Origin: CAWABB01 sp963780165
GTDB lineage: Bacteria; Bacteroidota; Ignavibacteria; UBA10030; UBA6906
NCBI GenBank assembly: GCA_963780165.1
Contig: CAWABB010000004.1
Span: 310,001-374,000 of the forward strand
Direction of reading: 5' to 3'
Length of the DNA stretch: 64,000 nucleotides
A program made the translations under genes and the position numbers. The notes under the pieces were generated by a model. It was not told the origin of the DNA. It did not search any database and worked only from the letters and a program-made list of their open reading frames with translations. Shown piece by piece: positions 42,807-51,601 of the stretch (position 1 is its first letter; each line of letters opens with the position of its first letter).

Positions 42807-45800
42807 ATGACCGTAAAATCACTGGCATTGATCGGGGTATGCGTGGCGGCGTTCCTGCCGGCGCGTGCTCAGGTGGACCCCCAGACCCAGCTCTATCGCG
42901 ACGAGCCGAAGGGGGAATACCGGTACCGCAAGGAAGGCGTCATGGACGGCAACCTCGTGCGGACCATCTTCTATAACACCAGCGAGGTCGCGCAGTATCC
43001 CTATCAGCCCTCTGGCGAATGGCCCAAGGGGTCCGGCCATTCCTATCTCGACGGCGTCACCGTCCTGGTCGGTGCGAGGGTGGAAACCAACGGCCGCGTG
43101 GTTCACCCGATCGAGGCTGCGTACCGGGAAGAGGTGGACTTCGACCCCGTGACGCGCGAATTGTGGACGCTGAATCCCGTGCCCGGCTACGTCAATCCAT
43201 CGTCGACCAAGCCCGCGATCAACAAGGACACGACGACATTCCCGGACACCTGGCCCGTGGCGCTCGGACTCACCCCCGAGTGGAACGGGTACTGGTACGG
43301 GTACTTCGGCCGCGGGGTCACCAATGCCGACTTCGAGACGTTCTTCGTGGTTGACGACTCGAAGGACAAAGAGTTCAACCGTCCCCCGTACGGATACTAT
43401 CCGATCGCGGCCGATTCGGCGCGGGGAGGGCTCGGGATCCGGGTGGAGGTCCGCGGGTTCCAGTGGTCCCACGTGCTTGCCGAAGACATCATCTTCTGGC
43501 ACTACGACATCGTCAATATCTCGGACCGAACCTACGACAGCACGTGTTTCGGATTCTATACTGACCCGGGCGTCGGCGGGACGAACAACAACGGGAACAG
43601 CGCGCTCTTCGACACCCGGCTCGACCTCTGCTACGCCTGGGCTCCCAGCGGGATCGGCAACCCGGGCAACTGGAAGACCGGATACTACGGCTATGCGTAC
43701 CTCGAAAGCCCCGGGAACGCCGTCAATGGCGTCGACGACGACGAGGACGGCCTTGTGGATGAGCGGCGCGACGACGGCATCGACAACGACCGGGACTGGG
43801 CTGGGTTCACGGACCTCAACGGCAACGGCGTCTGGGATCCCACCGAGCCGCTCGGCATGGACGTCGGTCGCGATGGCGTGGGGCCTTTCGATCTTCAGTA
43901 CGCCGGACCCGATCAGGGCGAGGGCGATGGCGTGCCGACTCCCGGCGAGCCGAACTTCGACCAGACGGACAAGGACGAGTCTGACCAGATCGGTCTGCAG
44001 GCTGTGGCGCTGAACATCCTCTCCGACAAAGGCCCGACCGGCGTCTGGCCGAAAAACGATGAGGTAATGTGGGGACGGATGAACAGCGGCTTCCGCGACA
44101 CCGTCATTCAAAACACGAACATCGGCATCGTCTTCTCCTCGGGTCCCTTCCCGCTGATCAAGGACAGGCGCGAGCGCTTCTCGATGTGCCTGGTGTACGG
44201 GGACAACCTGGGCGACGTTCTCTTCAACAAGGAGACCGTCCAGCAGATCTATAACGCCAACTATAACTTCTCGAAGCCGCCCCGGACCCCGATTGTCAAG
44301 GCCGTCGCCGGCGACAGGAAGGTGTTCCTCTTCTGGGATGCCCTGGCCGAAGAGTCGCGCGATCCGTTCCTCGGGTTCGAGAACAACGACCCGACGCAGG
44401 GATTCAAGAAGGACTTCGAGGGCTACCTGATCTACCGCAGCGAGGAAGCCGAATTCCAGGACATCAAGGTCATCACCGACTCCAAGGGAGACCCGAAGTA
44501 CTGGAAGCCGATCGCGCAGTTCGACAAGGTGGACAGCATCAAGGGCCCGGATCCGGTGGGCATCAACGGAGCGCACTTCTGGCGCGGGGATGACACCGGG
44601 CTGCAGCATTCGTTCACGGATACGAACGTCGTGAACGGCGTCCGCTACTACTATGCGGTCGTCTCGTACGATCAGGGCGATCCAAACAAGGGGACCACCG
44701 GCCTCCAGCCGGCGGAGTGCACCAAGATCATCTCCGAGGACTATGCGGGGACGATCACGTTCATCGACGTCAACTGCGCGGTCGTCACCCCGAACGCTCC
44801 TGCCGCAGGATACATCCCTGCGGGATGGACGGGGGACCTCAATCACGTGGCCACGGGGGCAGGGACCGGCAGGCTCAGCCTCACCATCGTGGACGAGTCG
44901 GCCGTGCAGAGCGGGACGACCTACAAGGTGCGCTTCAATGCGTCGGGGACGCTCCCTTCGTACAAGACGGAGACATACGATATCGTCCGCACGACTGCCA
45001 CGTCCACCGACACGCTCCAGAAGGGGCTGGAGGCCGTCGAATTCGGCCCGAACCGGCCGAGCCCGCCCTTTGACGGCATGGTGGTCTCTTTCATCAACGA
45101 CACGCTGGTTCAGGTCGACACCACCGGCTGGCTGGTCGGGGAGAGCAGGGTGTGGTTGTGGGTCGAGCCCGACAATTCCAACAAGGCGGTCAACGTGGCC
45201 TGGCCGGCGGACTACGAGATCCAGTACGGGGAAGGGTTCGTGGACACGACGGCGTTCAACCTGCCGCCCATCTATCCGCGCATGCCCGTGAACTTCAAGG
45301 TCATGAACGTCACACAGGGCTACAAGACGAAGTTCATCATTCATGACGTGGACGCGTCCGGAACCTGGACGTTCGGCGACACCCTTCGCATCCTGGACGG
45401 ATTCGTGAGCCCCTCGAACTTCAAGATCTGCTGGAAGGTGACGTACAGCAGAGGCTTCGGACCGGAGGAGCCGGCGTTGCCCGTGCCCGGCGACAGATTT
45501 TTCATAAGGATCGCCAAACCCTTCAATACCGGTGACGCCTTCAGTTACTCGACGACCGCTCCCCGCACGGACAACGGGATCGCCCAGTCCGAGATGGGTC
45601 AGATCGGGGTCGTCCCGAATCCCTACATCGCCTCCGCGACGTGGGAGCGCAGAACGCTCTACACGACAGGGAGGGGCGACCGGAGGATTGACTTCATCAA
45701 TCTTCCGGCCAACTGCACCGTGAGGATCTACACGATCTCGGGCGCTCTGGTCAAGACGCTGTACAAGGGCAACACGGCCGGCGGGGGCGCTCCCACAGGG

Positions 45801-45935
45801 GACCCGATGAACGGTTCGCTCCCCTGGAACCTCGTGACGGAGGACGGCATGGATATCGCCTACGGCCTCTACATCTACTACGTCGAATCCCCGGGCGTCG
45901 GTGAGTACACCGGCAAGTTCGCGGTTATCAAATGA
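42807..45935 (+). CDS. Large secreted TBDT-partner protein of unknown family
   Basis: This 1042-residue protein has a signal peptide (MTVKSLALIGVCVAAFLPARAQ). The N-terminal half is beta-rich. Residues about 303-395 contain Asp-rich calcium-binding-like repeats (VDDDEDGLVDERRDDGIDND and DLNGNGVWDPTE). A fibronectin III-like region with YLIYRSEEAEFQD follows. The C-terminus (VVPNPYIASATWERR to DIAYGLYIYYVES) is a variant of the T9SS type A sorting domain. It starts 13 nt after the TBDT and is followed directly by a PorV-like gene. It is not SusD-like. It may form the lid or substrate-binding partner of the receptor, which is inference. The start follows gaaaggg. Confidence 0.7.
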   Translation: MTVKSLALIGVCVAAFLPARAQVDPQTQLYRDEPKGEYRYRKEGVMDGNLVRTIFYNTSEVAQYPYQPSGEWPKGSGHSYLDGVTVLVGARVETNGRVVHPIEAAYREEVDFDPVTRELWTLNPVPGYVNPSSTKPAINKDTTTFPDTWPVALGLTPEWNGYWYGYFGRGVTNADFETFFVVDDSKDKEFNRPPYGYYPIAADSARGGLGIRVEVRGFQWSHVLAEDIIFWHYDIVNISDRTYDSTCFGFYTDPGVGGTNNNGNSALFDTRLDLCYAWAPSGIGNPGNWKTGYYGYAYLESPGNAVNGVDDDEDGLVDERRDDGIDNDRDWAGFTDLNGNGVWDPTEPLGMDVGRDGVGPFDLQYAGPDQGEGDGVPTPGEPNFDQTDKDESDQIGLQAVALNILSDKGPTGVWPKNDEVMWGRMNSGFRDTVIQNTNIGIVFSSGPFPLIKDRRERFSMCLVYGDNLGDVLFNKETVQQIYNANYNFSKPPRTPIVKAVAGDRKVFLFWDALAEESRDPFLGFENNDPTQGFKKDFEGYLIYRSEEAEFQDIKVITDSKGDPKYWKPIAQFDKVDSIKGPDPVGINGAHFWRGDDTGLQHSFTDTNVVNGVRYYYAVVSYDQGDPNKGTTGLQPAECTKIISEDYAGTITFIDVNCAVVTPNAPAAGYIPAGWTGDLNHVATGAGTGRLSLTIVDESAVQSGTTYKVRFNASGTLPSYKTETYDIVRTTATSTDTLQKGLEAVEFGPNRPSPPFDGMVVSFINDTLVQVDTTGWLVGESRVWLWVEPDNSNKAVNVAWPADYEIQYGEGFVDTTAFNLPPIYPRMPVNFKVMNVTQGYKTKFIIHDVDASGTWTFGDTLRILDGFVSPSNFKICWKVTYSRGFGPEEPALPVPGDRFFIRIAKPFNTGDAFSYSTTAPRTDNGIAQSEMGQIGVVPNPYIASATWERRTLYTTGRGDRRIDFINLPANCTVRIYTISGALVKTLYKGNTAGGGAPTGDPMNGSLPWNLVTEDGMDIAYGLYIYYVESPGVGEYTGKFAVIK

Positions 45936-45949
45936 GGAGGGAGCACACC

Positions 45950-46978
45950 ATGAGATCGATTCGATTCCTGATCGCCGCCCTCCTCCTGTGCACCGTCGCT
46001 GGAACAGCCCAGGAGCAGGCAGTGAACGTTTCAAAGAGGGGCACCTCTGCTGCCCCCTTCCTGTCCATCCAGCAGGGCGCGCGCGCGACCGCCATGGGGA
46101 GCGCGTTTGTGGCCCTCGCGTCCGACCCCAGCGCACTCTTCTGGAACCCGGCCGGCATCGCCCGGCTGGACGGGATCCAGGTGATGTTCGACCACACGAT
46201 GTGGATCGCAGACATCAATTATAACTACTTCGCGGCCTCGTTCAGCATCGGGGACATCGGCTCCGTCGGGGCCAGCGTGACGGCCTCGGCGATCGATGAG
46301 ATGAACGTGACCACCGTGGCGGAACCGAACGGCACCGGCCAGATCTTCAAGGTGCAGGACGTCGCGGCAAGCCTCGCGATCGCGTTGAACCTGACCGACA
46401 ACTTCTCGATCGGCTTCAACCCGAAGTTCATCAACCAGTCAATCTGGGAGGCCAGCGCCTCGGCGATTGCCATCGACATGGGGATCCTGTACCGCACTCC
46501 GTTTGAAGGCTTCACGCTCGGCATGGCAATCCAGAATTTCGGCCCCAAGATGAAGATGGGCGGGCAGACGATGCTGGTGCTGTATGACGCCAACCTCGAG
46601 AGTACGGGAAACAACGGACGTATCCCCGCCAACCTGGAGACCGACGAGTGGGCGCTCCCGCTCTACTTCCGGGTCGGTGTGGCATGGACGCCGTTGCTCG
46701 GGGACATGCATAAGCTGAACGTCGAAGTGGATGCCGTGGTCCCGAGCGACAACTACCAGAGCGTGAACATGGGCGCGGAGTACGTGTTCAACGACATCTT
46801 CGCGGTCCGCGCGGGCTACAAGTCGCTCTTTCTGGACGAGTCGGAGGAATCCTTTACGCTGGGTGCGGGAGTGCAGCACCGGTTCGTCGGAAACCTGGGG
46901 ATCCGCGTGGACTACGCCTACCAGGATTTCGGCCGGTTGGCGAATGTCCAGAAGATTTCCGTCGGAATGACGTTCTAG
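45950..46978 (+). CDS. PorV/PorQ-family outer-membrane protein
   Basis: This 342-residue protein has a signal peptide and the PorV/PorQ beta-barrel signature QQGARATAMGSAFVALASDPSALFWNPAGIA. The barrel ends in the aromatic strand KISVGMTF. In the T9SS, PorV shuttles cargo from the translocon to the attachment complex, and PorQ is related. Here it is coupled to the preceding partner protein: an ATG at 45932 overlaps that gene's stop, but the ggaggg inside that overlap favours the ATG at 45950. Location beside a TBDT suggests a dedicated PorV-like chaperone for this module rather than the general machinery. No other T9SS machinery gene is in the window. Confidence 0.85.
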   Translation: MRSIRFLIAALLLCTVAGTAQEQAVNVSKRGTSAAPFLSIQQGARATAMGSAFVALASDPSALFWNPAGIARLDGIQVMFDHTMWIADINYNYFAASFSIGDIGSVGASVTASAIDEMNVTTVAEPNGTGQIFKVQDVAASLAIALNLTDNFSIGFNPKFINQSIWEASASAIAIDMGILYRTPFEGFTLGMAIQNFGPKMKMGGQTMLVLYDANLESTGNNGRIPANLETDEWALPLYFRVGVAWTPLLGDMHKLNVEVDAVVPSDNYQSVNMGAEYVFNDIFAVRAGYKSLFLDESEESFTLGAGVQHRFVGNLGIRVDYAYQDFGRLANVQKISVGMTF

Positions 46979-47033
46979 TGCCATTCCAACGAAATTCTTG
47001 AACGGCGTCGTTTCGCCCGCATGACACATGATT

Positions 47034-47061
47034 GCCGGGGAGTCAGGCGCGATTCCCCGGC
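47034..47061. other. Hairpin upstream of a GH3 gene
   Basis: An 8-bp perfect stem (47034-47041 with 47054-47061) has a 12-nt loop and ends 25 nt before the GH3 ATG. A weak cctcctttc follows. It may be a terminator for the PorV-like transcript or a leader structure for the GH3. Confidence 0.4.
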
Positions 47062-47086
47062 CTCCTTTCAACACGACGAGGATCCC

Positions 47087-49330
47087 ATGCGTCGCCTGTA
47101 TGCATCCGTTTTCTCTGTCTGTATCGTGACGGTGTTCTTCACGTCGATGGGGTTCAGCCAGCCTATGGAAACCACCGAGCAACGCGTTGAAAAGCTCCTT
47201 CAGCAAATGACCCTGGAAGAAAAGGTGGGTCAGATGACGCAGGTGACGATCGACGTCGTGTCTGCGGGCGCCAATGGGCGTCAGGAACCTCACGCACTCG
47301 ACATGGCGAAGCTCCGGAATGCCCTTGTGGACCACCGCGTCGGCTCCATCATCAATGTCGGGCCTCAGGCGCATTCGCTCAAGCACTGGCAGGAGATCAT
47401 CCGCCAGATCCAGGACGTCGCCACGAAGGAGACGCGCCTGAAGATCCCGGTGCTGTACGGTATCGACGCCATCCACGGCGCTACGTACACGCTCGGGGCC
47501 ACGCTGTTCCCGCAGGCCATCAGCGCAGCAGCCACGTGGGATCCTGCGCTCATGCAGAGCGTCGGCGAAGTCACTGCGCTCGAAATCCGCGCCTCGGGCA
47601 TCCCGTGGAATTTCTACCCCGTGATGGACATCGGGCGCCAGCCGGTCTGGCCGCGCTTCTGGGAGACCTACGGTGAGGATGTGTACCTGGGGACCTCGAT
47701 GGGCGAAGCGTACGTGAAGGGGCACCAGGGGAGTTCGTACGGGGATCCGACCAGGGCCGCCGCGTGCCTGAAACACTATGCCGGGTACAGCTATCCCTTG
47801 AATGGACAGGACAGGACGCCCGCGTGGATCGATGAACGGACCATGCGCGAGTACTTCCTGCCGGGGTTCGAGGCGTGCGTCCGGGCAGGGGCCCCCTCCG
47901 TGATGGTGAACTCGGGCGAGATCAACGGCATTCCGGGACACGCGAATCACCACCTCCTGACCGAAGTGCTGAAAGGGGAGTGGGAGTTCAAAGGATTTGT
48001 CGTGTCCGACTGGGAGGATATCAAGCGGCTGCACACGCGTGACCGTGTTGCGCCCACGCCCAAGGACGCCGTGCGCCTCTCCGTCATGGCAGGGGTGGAT
48101 ATGAGCATGGTCCCGTTCGACTACACCTTCTACGATCTCCTCATCGAGTGCGTGAACGAAGGGCTCGTGCCGGTTGCGCGCATCGATGACGCGGTACGCC
48201 GGATCCTGACGGTGAAGATGAACACGGGGATCTTTGAGCGGCCGTACGCCGATCCGGCGCTCGAGGCGAAATTCGCGTCTGCTTCGTCCAGGGAGCTGAA
48301 TCTGCGCGCTGCGCGCGAGTGCCTGACTCTGTTGAAGAACGATGGAAATGTCCTGCCGCTCTCGAAAGGTTCAAAGATCCTGGTGACCGGACCGACCGCA
48401 GACATGCTCTCTGTGCTGAACTCGGGATGGACCATCACGTGGCAGGGGGACAACGAAGCCCTCTATCCGAAGGACGCCCCGACAATCCTTGACGCGCTGA
48501 AGGCCGCGGGGGGCGAGACGAACGTCACATATGTTCCGGGGTCGACGTTTGATTCGCTCCTGGACGTGAAGGCGACCCTGGCCGCCGCAAAGAAGGCGGA
48601 CGCCGTCGTGTTGTGCCTCGGCGAACCGGCCTATTGCGAGACCCCCGGGAACATCAACAACCTTACGCTCAACGAAGCGCAGCTGCAGCTTGCCGAAGCA
48701 GTGGCTGGTGCAGGGAAGCCGGTGGTGCTCGTCCTCGCGGAGGGCAGACCGCGATGCGTCAGCCGGATCGCAGGCCGCATGCGCGCGGTCCTCTTTGCCG
48801 GTCTTCCCGGCATGCAGGGCGGCGCCGCGGTGGCCGACGTTCTGTACGGCGTCGCCAACCCGTCGGGCAAGCTTCCGTTTTCGTACCCCCGGTATCCGAA
48901 TCTGGTCGTCCCGTACGACCATAAGCCCCTCGAGGAGTTCGACACCAACCGCTACGACCCGCAGTGGCCGTTCGGGTTCGGCCTCAGCTACACCACGTTC
49001 GCGTACAGCGATTTGAAACTCGCCAAAGAGACGATGAACGTCCGCGGTACGATGGATGTCAGCGTCACGGTCAAGAATACCGGCGCGCGCGAAGGGACGG
49101 AGGTCGTCCAACTATATCTGACCGATCAGTACGGATCAGTGTCGCGCCCCGTGCGGCAGCTCCGGCGATTTGAGCGGGTCGGCCTCAAGCCGGGGGAATC
49201 CCGCACGGTGAGTTGGACCCTCGCGCCGTCAGATCTCTCGTATGTCGGCCCCGAGAACAGAAGGATCATCGAGCCCGGAGAGTTCACGGTTTCGGTAGCC
49301 GGGCTCAAGAAGGGATTCATCCTGGAATAA
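47087..49330 (+). CDS. GH3 glycoside hydrolase (second copy)
   Basis: This 747-residue exported GH3 enzyme has a signal peptide (MRRLYASVFSVCIVTVFFTSM). The TIM barrel carries YGIDAIHGATYTLGATLFP, the motif CLKHYAGYS and the nucleophile FVVSDWEDIKRL (Asp308). The alpha/beta sandwich contains KGSKILVTGPTADML, and the C-terminal fibronectin III-like domain ends with FTVSVAGLKKG. Members of this branch include beta-glucosidases and exo-1,3/1,4-beta-glucanases. There is no sorting domain, so it is probably periplasmic. The ATG at 47087 is preferred because it begins the signal peptide. Confidence 0.92.
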   Translation: MRRLYASVFSVCIVTVFFTSMGFSQPMETTEQRVEKLLQQMTLEEKVGQMTQVTIDVVSAGANGRQEPHALDMAKLRNALVDHRVGSIINVGPQAHSLKHWQEIIRQIQDVATKETRLKIPVLYGIDAIHGATYTLGATLFPQAISAAATWDPALMQSVGEVTALEIRASGIPWNFYPVMDIGRQPVWPRFWETYGEDVYLGTSMGEAYVKGHQGSSYGDPTRAAACLKHYAGYSYPLNGQDRTPAWIDERTMREYFLPGFEACVRAGAPSVMVNSGEINGIPGHANHHLLTEVLKGEWEFKGFVVSDWEDIKRLHTRDRVAPTPKDAVRLSVMAGVDMSMVPFDYTFYDLLIECVNEGLVPVARIDDAVRRILTVKMNTGIFERPYADPALEAKFASASSRELNLRAARECLTLLKNDGNVLPLSKGSKILVTGPTADMLSVLNSGWTITWQGDNEALYPKDAPTILDALKAAGGETNVTYVPGSTFDSLLDVKATLAAAKKADAVVLCLGEPAYCETPGNINNLTLNEAQLQLAEAVAGAGKPVVLVLAEGRPRCVSRIAGRMRAVLFAGLPGMQGGAAVADVLYGVANPSGKLPFSYPRYPNLVVPYDHKPLEEFDTNRYDPQWPFGFGLSYTTFAYSDLKLAKETMNVRGTMDVSVTVKNTGAREGTEVVQLYLTDQYGSVSRPVRQLRRFERVGLKPGESRTVSWTLAPSDLSYVGPENRRIIEPGEFTVSVAGLKKGFILE

Positions 49331-49352
49331 CCTGCGGAATGTTCGGAGACTC

Positions 49353-51545
49353 GTGCGTCGCATTGTCCTCTGCTTCCTCTTCTGTGTCTGCCTCACGCTT
49401 CGGCTGGCGGCACAGGATGTCACCAGCCTTGTAGATCCTTTCATCGGTACCAAGGGCGGGGGGAACACCTCTCCTTCCGCCCTCCTGCCATGGGGGATGG
49501 TTTCCCCGGGCCCGACCAATGACTTCAGCGTACCCTCCGGCTACCGTTACGGTGCAGACTCCGTCATCGGCTTCACGCATCTACATCTGAGCGGCACGGG
49601 CTGCGGCGAGCTGGGGAACATTATGGTGGTGCTGATGCGGGGGGATTCGGTCCGGTCCCCCGAGTCATTTCGGACCCGCATTGCGGAGGAGCGCGCCTCG
49701 CCGGGATACTACGGGGCGCGGCTCCCTGAGGTTGGCGTCGTCGTTGAGGCGACGGCAACGCTTCGCACAGGTCTGCTGCGGATCACCTCCTCCGGCCTGT
49801 CGGGGCCGCTCCATATCCTGGTGGATGCAGGCCGCAACCTGGGCGGAGTGAGTGGCGGCGCGGTCGAGCTGCAGCCTCCTGACGCTATGGCGGGAACATG
49901 CCGGGCGGGTGGATTCTGCGGCGATCCGATCAGGAAAGATGTCTTCTTCTCCGCGCAACTCAGCGTTCCGGCATCGTCCTACGGCGTCTGGGGCAGCGGG
50001 GTCAGGCCGATGGTCCGCGAGATGTCCGCCGCGTCCGGTTCTGTCGGCGGATATTTCACGCTCCGCGAGATCCCGCCTGAAGGAATCCTGCTCCGGGTCG
50101 GCGTGTCGTACGTGAGCGTCGCAAACGCGGCCACTAACCTGACAGCCGAATCGGCCGCCGGTGACTTCGAGGCGGTGCGCGGGGCTGCCGTGCAGCGGTG
50201 GCGCGAGGAGCTCTCGAGGGTCGAGATCCAGGGAGGCAGCAGAAGGGACAGCGTGGTCTTCTATACAGCGTTGTACCACATGCTCATCCACCCCAGCGTC
50301 ATTTCGGACGTCAACGGCGAGTACCCCAGGATTGCGCCCGGCAGCGGGGCGGCTGGAACCGGACGCTCGGTCGACCATGTGCGATACTCCATCTTCTCGC
50401 TCTGGGATACCTACCGGACCGTCCACCCGTTCCTCTCGCTTGTCTATCCCGAGCGGCAGGCGGACATGGTGTGGTCGCTCCTCGGGATGTACGCCGAAGG
50501 GAAACGTGCGCCAAAGTGGGAGCTGGTCGGCAACGAGACCGACATGATGGTGGGCGATCCGGCGGCGATTGTGGTGGCAGACTCCTACGTGCGGGGTATC
50601 CGCCCGCTCCCGGTCGACAGCGCGAGCTCGCTGGTCACGCGGGGCGCGCGCCTCGGCCCGGGCGCGACCGAGCCTCCGGGACGCTTCGGCTACAACCGGC
50701 ACGTTGCGTTCGGCTATATCCCGATGGACATCGACAGCAGCGAGGGTGAGCAGGTGTGGGGGCCGGTGTCGACATCGCTCGAATACTGTCTGGCGGACTG
50801 GTCCGTCGCGCGCCTCGCGGGGCTTGCGGGCGACCACGAGACTGCCCGGGAATTCCAGCGCCGCTCCTCCTGGTACGTGAACCTGTTCGACACGTCGACG
50901 GGCTTCATGCGCCCTCGCAACCGGAACGGCTCGTGGTACTCGCCATTTGATCCCGCATCACTGGAAGGGTCGATGCCGTGGACAGGTTCCGGCGGTGCGG
51001 GATTTGTCGAGGGCACCGCGTGGAATTACACCTGGTTCGTCCCGCATGATGTGCCCGGCCTGCAGCGCCTGTTCCGCGGAAGATTCGTCGAGCGGTTGCA
51101 ACGGTGCTTCGACGACCGCTGGTTCAACATCACCAACGAGCCCGACATCGCCTATCCGTATCTGTTTACGCGCATTCCGGGGGAGGCCTGGAGGACGCAG
51201 AAGGAAGTCCGGCATCTCCTGGCGACCGCGTTCAGTGATGCGCCCGACGGGCTCCCGGGCAACGACGATTGCGGGACGATCTCGGGCTGGTTTGTCTTCT
51301 CCGCGCTCGGCCTGTATCCCGACTGTCCCGGAGATCCACTCTTTACCATCAGCGACCCTCTGTTCGCTGCCGCGACGCTTCATCTCCCGGGAAAGGATGG
51401 GCGCATCACCCACCTGGTGATCGAGCGGACAGGCGATCGCGCGCGTCCGGTCGGGAGCGTGCGGTTGAACCAGAACACCTCTGCAGGGTTCCGCGTGTCG
51501 CACGCCGACCTGGTGAAAGGGGGGAAGCTTGTTCTTGAACCGTAG
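49353..51545 (+). CDS. GH92 alpha-mannosidase
   Basis: This 730-residue calcium-dependent inverting alpha-mannosidase has the usual family length. Features are a signal peptide, the N-terminal beta-sandwich (LVDPFIGTKGGGNTSPSALL and IGFTHLHLSGTGC), and the (alpha/alpha)6 barrel with VGNETDMMVGDP, FVEGTAWNYTWFVPHD and GNDDCGTISGWFVFSALG. Asp638 and Asp639 in the last motif match the region of the catalytic base known from BT3990. Family members remove terminal alpha-1,2-, 1,3- or 1,6-mannose. The GTG start follows cggag. It is probably periplasmic and would feed mannose or manno-oligosaccharides to the cytosolic GH38. Confidence 0.93.
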   Translation: MRRIVLCFLFCVCLTLRLAAQDVTSLVDPFIGTKGGGNTSPSALLPWGMVSPGPTNDFSVPSGYRYGADSVIGFTHLHLSGTGCGELGNIMVVLMRGDSVRSPESFRTRIAEERASPGYYGARLPEVGVVVEATATLRTGLLRITSSGLSGPLHILVDAGRNLGGVSGGAVELQPPDAMAGTCRAGGFCGDPIRKDVFFSAQLSVPASSYGVWGSGVRPMVREMSAASGSVGGYFTLREIPPEGILLRVGVSYVSVANAATNLTAESAAGDFEAVRGAAVQRWREELSRVEIQGGSRRDSVVFYTALYHMLIHPSVISDVNGEYPRIAPGSGAAGTGRSVDHVRYSIFSLWDTYRTVHPFLSLVYPERQADMVWSLLGMYAEGKRAPKWELVGNETDMMVGDPAAIVVADSYVRGIRPLPVDSASSLVTRGARLGPGATEPPGRFGYNRHVAFGYIPMDIDSSEGEQVWGPVSTSLEYCLADWSVARLAGLAGDHETAREFQRRSSWYVNLFDTSTGFMRPRNRNGSWYSPFDPASLEGSMPWTGSGGAGFVEGTAWNYTWFVPHDVPGLQRLFRGRFVERLQRCFDDRWFNITNEPDIAYPYLFTRIPGEAWRTQKEVRHLLATAFSDAPDGLPGNDDCGTISGWFVFSALGLYPDCPGDPLFTISDPLFAAATLHLPGKDGRITHLVIERTGDRARPVGSVRLNQNTSAGFRVSHADLVKGGKLVLEP

Positions 51546-51601
51546 TTTCCCGTGCCCCATGCATAAATGTTGCTGACACTGCTCACTCAGGGAATCATCG
51601 C

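Noticed and set aside
42819..46136. A 1105-codon open frame on the minus strand
   Set aside because: It mirrors the partner-protein and PorV-like genes. Its translation is rich in Arg, Val, His and Asp without domains, as expected for antisense frames in GC-rich genes.
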